From Volvox africanus (lineage: Eukaryota > Chlorophyta > Chlorophyceae > Chlamydomonadales > Volvocaceae), in contig BSDZ01000028.1 of the NCBI GenBank assembly GCA_030268105.1, forward strand, positions 706,001 to 770,000: a DNA stretch of 64,000 nt, read 5' to 3'. The notes under the pieces were generated by a model. That model had not been told where the DNA came from and ran no database searches. It was given only the letters and a program-made list of their open reading frames with translations. This document shows, piece by piece, positions 53,801 through 59,800 of this stretch. Numbering within the stretch: position 1 is the first letter of the stretch; each line of letters begins with the position of its first letter. The position numbers and the translations under genes were made by a program.

Positions 53801-56800
53801 GGATGAGTTCCAAGACCTCAAACCCACGCGCATGGCTGACACATGGCGGGTTAAAATGGCACCGGGATCCCCCAGCCTCCCACCCCAGAGTCTGTTCAGC
53901 TTTGGACGACCGGGGGGCTTTTTGAACCAGGGCATGCTGGTGGCTACTAGGCTCCGGTCAGTAGTAGAGGAGGCCCCGTTTCGTATGCCCTGCAAACCCC
54001 CTCCACGAACGGAGCTCAATCGCCAGCGAGACCTCAAACGTCAACGCCTGCCAACCCACCAGCCAAATCCCCCAGCCCAGCCCACAGCCCGACTGAGAGG
54101 TCTGGACCCCTCGTCCAGCATGGCCAACACTGTGCCATCCTTTGCGGATGTTCTCAGGCAGCACCCACAGGGGCCCCCAAGGCAACCCACACCCAGCTCT
54201 CTGATGCCACTCCCACCTGGGGCGCCCCAACCCATGGCCCCACCACCCAGGCTGCCGCCCCAAGCTATCATCGAAGCAGCCGCAACAGCAGCAATGGCCA
54301 GGGAAGCAGCAGCCAAAGCCGCTACAGCAGCATGCAAACCCAGAACCCCGACTAATACCACTGATGTAGTCACAGAATGTGCAGCCCAACCACCACCTCC
54401 CCAACCAGCATCAAAGCCAGACAACCAGGGGGTGGTGAACGAGGTCAACGCACCAGCTGGACGCTCACTCTCCAGGGCCAGGGCACAAGAGCATACCTCA
54501 AACAGCCACGCCCTCACCAGAACCCAACAAAACAAAATTCGCAAGCAGCGACTGACCCACCTGCCAGAGGAGGTACGAGCCCAGCGGCACATGGCCCAAA
54601 CAGAGAGGGCAAGGCAAGCCCGGAAGGCCAAACTAGCCTTGCAACGGAAGGAGAGGGAGTCAACGGTATCAGGTGGTATAACCAAGGAGGCACTCCGACC
54701 ACGGCGGACACCCACTCGGCGTCCCCGGCAAACCAAAAACAACCCCAACCCATCCCAGGACATGGACTGCGATGGGAAGGAGTATGACCCCCCCAACCGG
54801 GAAACCCAAGCCGAATAATGTCCAGAGGCAACAAGAGAAGTCAGCGGCAGGGAGCTATCTCAGGGCATCCACTGCGCATAGCCACGCACAATATGCGAGG
54901 GCTTCTGGCCTCTCATGGCAGTCGACTTCAGGCAGCGGTACGTCAATGGGCTGAGCAGCGGCTGGATGTTGTATGTCTGCAGGAAACCCACCACACTACC
55001 CTCCAGCACCAATGCCTGTTTGAACGGGATCTTCGTTATGCCACCAAACAGATCCACACACAAAACTGGAAGATAGCAGCCTACTCTTGGTCTAACTCGA
55101 CGCACACAGCAGGAGTGCTCATCCTCATCAGACAGGGGCTAGCTTCAGCTCTGGCACCTAAACTGGCAACACCCCAGCATACATGTACGAGAGGCCGTTT
55201 CACCGACTGTATCCTCCACTGGGGGGGACACCGCCTGCACATCTGCAATATCTACCTCCCACCTGGCACTACCTCGATGGCTGCGGAAACCCGGCGACAA
55301 CTCTTCGAGAACGCCCTGGCTGCCACCACAACGCAAGCCATGGAGGACAATAGGGACACCACCCTTATCTGGGCAGGAGACTTCAACTTTGTGGAAAACC
55401 CAGAGTGGGACTCGTCCGCAGGAAGAGATGGGCGTCAAGCAGATAGGCCTATCACTGAGATGCGGCAGCGGGCAGGCCCACAGATGGTAGATACCCACCG
55501 ATACCTCCACCCAAGGCGCCGGGACTTCACTCACCTGTACCATGCACCCACCCCAGGCGGTTCACGCCTAGATCGCATCTACATCAATGAAGCCAAGCTG
55601 CCGTACCTATGCCATACAGCCATCTCCTTCCACACAGCCTCAGACCACCGTCTTGCCACACTTCATCTCCTACCTTGCAAAAATGAGGTCAAGGGCCCAG
55701 GCATCAAGCGTATACGCATGGCCTTCACTGACCATGAGGATCTGGCTACAAGCATGGCGGAGTGGATCCGGAACCAATGCCAAGAGGCACCCTCAGTCGA
55801 AGAGAATCCGGGCAACCTTATTGCTTGGTGGCCTGGTTTTAAACGCCGACTAACCTTCCTAGCACACCAACTCAACAAGGTAGCGCAACAGCGCAGACAG
55901 CAGCCAGGTGCTCATACCCAGGAGGCCTACCTTGGGGTCCAACAGGCCCAACAAGCCCTCGATACTATGCCGCACTCACCACACCTACTACAGCAGCTCA
56001 TAGATGCCCAAGCAAGACTGGCTAGGATGCATATTGAGGACAACGCCAGGGTGGCAAAAAAGACCCGGGTCCACTGGTTACACGCAGGAGAGCGTCCTGG
56101 CCCAGCTCTGACAACCTTCCTGCAAACCCAAATCCAGGACCAGCAAACAGCCCCAGTGGCACTCCAGGCACACTCAGGCCGACTGGTCACTAATCCAGCA
56201 CAGCTACCACAGGTCGTAGCGGACTTTTGGGCAGGGGTATGCAGAGCCCCAGACTTCACCACTCCTGAAGATCGCCAGTCAGTGCTAACCCAGTTAGCAG
56301 CAGCCAACATCCGACTCCCTGAGGAAGCTGACGAAGTGGCTGGGTCCCCGACCATTGCTGTGACTGAGCTGGGTTTCGCACTGAAGAAGAGCCAGCCAGG
56401 CAAAGCACCCGGATGGGATGGCATCCCAACGGATCTGTACCGCAAGTTCTGGCCAGAGATTGGCCATACCATGGCAGCCCTCTTCACGGCTATCGGCAAA
56501 ACAGGGCAGGTGCCAACAGGCTTTCTGGATGGTATCATTAAGGTGCTTTACAAGAAGGGAGACCCCAAACAGCCTGGTAACTACCGCCCTATCACACTGC
56601 TTTGCTCGGACTACCGCTTGCTGGCCAAGGTGCTGGCAAATCGCCTAGGGCCAGCCCTGGGACGAATCATTAGCCCTGAGCAGTCAGCTTTTCTGCCCAA
56701 GAGGCTCATCGGGGACAGTGTTCTCTTTCTACGCCATCTGCCTCATCTCTTACGGAAATTGAACCGCCAAGGTCTGCTGGCCTTCCTGGACTTCGCAAAA

Positions 56801-59800
56801 GCTTATGACACAGTGGACCGCAACTTCCTGATGGGGGCGATGGAGGCGATGGGAGCAGGCCCACAGCTTTGCAGTTGGACCCGGATATTGCTTAGCAACA
56901 CGCGGGCAAGAGCCATGGTGAACGGTTTCAAATCCAGGCTTGTTAAAATGGAAGCAGGGGTAAGACAGGGTTGCCCTCTAGCACCCCTGCTGTATCTCTT
57001 TGTTGCCCAGGCCTTGTTCAGCTGGCTAAAGAGCCAAGAGATAGGCCTCCGCCTATTGCCTTCAGATGAAGACAGGGTCACAGCCTGTCAGTTTGCTGAT
57101 GATGCAGAAGTGGCCCTTGAAGGAGAGGAATCCGTGCCAGCCTTCCTTGAAGCCATGGATACTTTTGCCCGGGCATCAGGTCAACGCCTGAACCTGGATA
57201 AGATGGAAATCCTACCCATAGGGGCTGTGGACGACCACCATCAGGGAAGCACAATAAATGGCCTGAAGGTGGTCACCACTGCGACAGCCCTTAACTTGCC
57301 AATGGACAACCAACTGCAGCCGCCCCAACCAGACTGGCCGGAGATGCTAGCCCTGGCCTACACGAGGATGCAACGCCTAGCCCATTATCCGCTCTCTGCC
57401 TTTGGTCGGGCTGCAGCAGTCTCCAACTATTGCCTGCAAACAGTCACTTGGCATATGGAGCATGGTGGACCACCTCCAGATACCACTCTGACCTACATTG
57501 AACGCTTAGCTGCTCGCCTTGTAGATCGGAAACAGGGCCCAGAAGACCAGGGCCAGCGCTTCACTGGAGTACCTAGCAGACTCTTGGTGGGACACCCATC
57601 AACTGGTGGTTTTGGCCTACTGCCCCTCAGGCAACACATTCGGGCAAGACAAGCCATGTGGGCAGTGCGATTCATCCGAGGGGCCCTGATGGCCAGGAGA
57701 GAGAGAGAGAGGGTAATGCTTCTGGACACGGCGATGAATACGGTTGCTGAAGAAGAGGAAGAGCCAGTTACTAGTGGTAATGTTCGAAGCCTCCACCCCT
57801 GGATCCGGACCCTGGCCACCTACCTGGAGATCACCCATCCGGCCTTTAAACCTTGGGCCCTTACCACTGCCCAGGCAACTGGGCCCTGGCTGGGTGGAGA
57901 GACCTTGCCCGAGGAGATCAGCCGAATTGTAGGGGCTTTAGGGCACCTCCCACCACTAGAAGATGTCAGCAACCCACCTTTAGCCCCTGGAGACTGGTGC
58001 TGGGCGGCTGCTCTCTGGGGAAATCCTTTGCTGCCCAACAATTCGGACAATGGGGGAAGCATCAATGGTAACAACCACCGCCCAGGCCTGGAAACCCGTC
58101 ACCCACTGATGGCTTCATGCAGAAAACTGCTCACAGTTGGGGACCTGGTAAGGGTGTACGACATGCTGGAGCATGACCAAATACCCCTCCCTCAGTACAT
58201 GACCTGGCTAGACTGGACCCAACAGTTTCTAGACCCCTCAGCTAGCCCCACCCAACTGCGAGACAAGGAGTCTACCCGTATGGCTCTCTCGGCTCTATGC
58301 AACGATATCAGCCCGGCATGGATAGCAGCAGCACGGAAGGTAGTCAACCGCTTACAACCCCAACAGCCGGACAGGGTGGAGGACAGAATGCAGCAGCAGA
58401 TGCCAGCACCACCAGACCGCACCACAGTCATGGCCATGATCGTCAGGCGTTTGGGCTGGAGATTGCCAGGGGACTCGGGTATAGTGCCTCTCTACAACCT
58501 CACGGTAAGCCAAGCTACTCAGCTGCAAGGGGTTTCAACAGCGGAGGAGCGATTGGAGCTCTTGTCAGCTTTTGTGCAGGAGGCGCAAGGGATGCCAACA
58601 GACGGTCCAGCTCCTCCCTGTCCTGTCACTAACCTCCAGCGCTTTCAGGCAACCCTAGACAGGCTGTGGACAGCAGTTCGGTGGGAAAATAAAAACAAAG
58701 AGACGCTGTGGCGTTTGGTGGTCGATGGGATACCCATACCTGGCAACACACATCTTTCCAGGGTGCCCATCAAACCATGTGGGTGTGGCAGCTATGGAGC
58801 TGATACTGATCAACCTTGCTCCCCACGCCTGCACCACTTCTGGGAGTGCCCTATAGCCAAGGCGGTGCGAGAACAGATTGACAGACATCTGCCATTGCCG
58901 ACATCAGCCACCATTGAAGGGGGCTTGACCAGGCAACAGCTATGGCTTGTCCAAGCACCTCCCGGTTGCGAGCAGGCCCCATGGGACGTGATAGCTTTGG
59001 CAGCCTTATCTTCTATGGAATATGGCAGGCACTGTCTCCGGGCGGCAACAAGAGAACACAGGCCACAGTGGCCTTCTACCCACAGACGGCGGCAGCAACA
59101 ACAGACCCACACAGCAGAGCAGGGACCCCGTCAACGGGCTATTACTGACTTCTTCAACCATTCAGGGGGGTTCCCTCAAGAGGAAGAGGAAGATGCCAAC
59201 ACCCATCCAATCATCTCTACGACACAGCCAGCAATGGACACTCCAACACAAACAGCAACCTCACCCCTGGACCGTGCACAGGCCCGTACAGTTGCCCACT
59301 TTTGGGCACGCTTGCATTCTTTTGCAGCGTTGGGAATACCTCACTATGGCTGGGATCAAGTGGGACCACAACATCCCATCCTAGCCATAGTTGGCACGCA
59401 AATGCGGTGTGCAGATCCGGTTGACATCACCAACCATGGAGCAGCAAGAACAGAGCAGGGGCTTTAGGGCAGGAGTTTTGAGGAGGAGGTTCTGTGGGAG
59501 GAAAGGGGGAGAGTGAGGGAGGTAGAGACAAGGAGAGGACGGTCTAGATCTTGAGGAGGGGAAGGGAGAGGGTGGAGGGTTTCGTGGCTAGAGGTTCCTG
59601 TGTCCAGGCTTCGGGGCCTTAGGGCTTTAGGGGGGTTCAGCGAGAGAGGTCTTTCCTTGTTGTGCAGTTCAGGTGTCTGCGGGGCCAGCTTTGGGTGGGG
59701 CCGGAAGGCTTTCTAGGGGGGCGCCAGTTCGGCTTGTCATCCCCCCCTCCGCCTCTTGTTGGGTTCTTCTGGCTTGGCTGTGGAAGGGTGTGCTTTCCTG

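Noticed and set aside
54041..54796. 251-codon minus-strand frame opposite LINE ORF1
   Set aside because: Shadow of the Pro/Ala/Arg-rich ORF1 segment; no recognisable domain.
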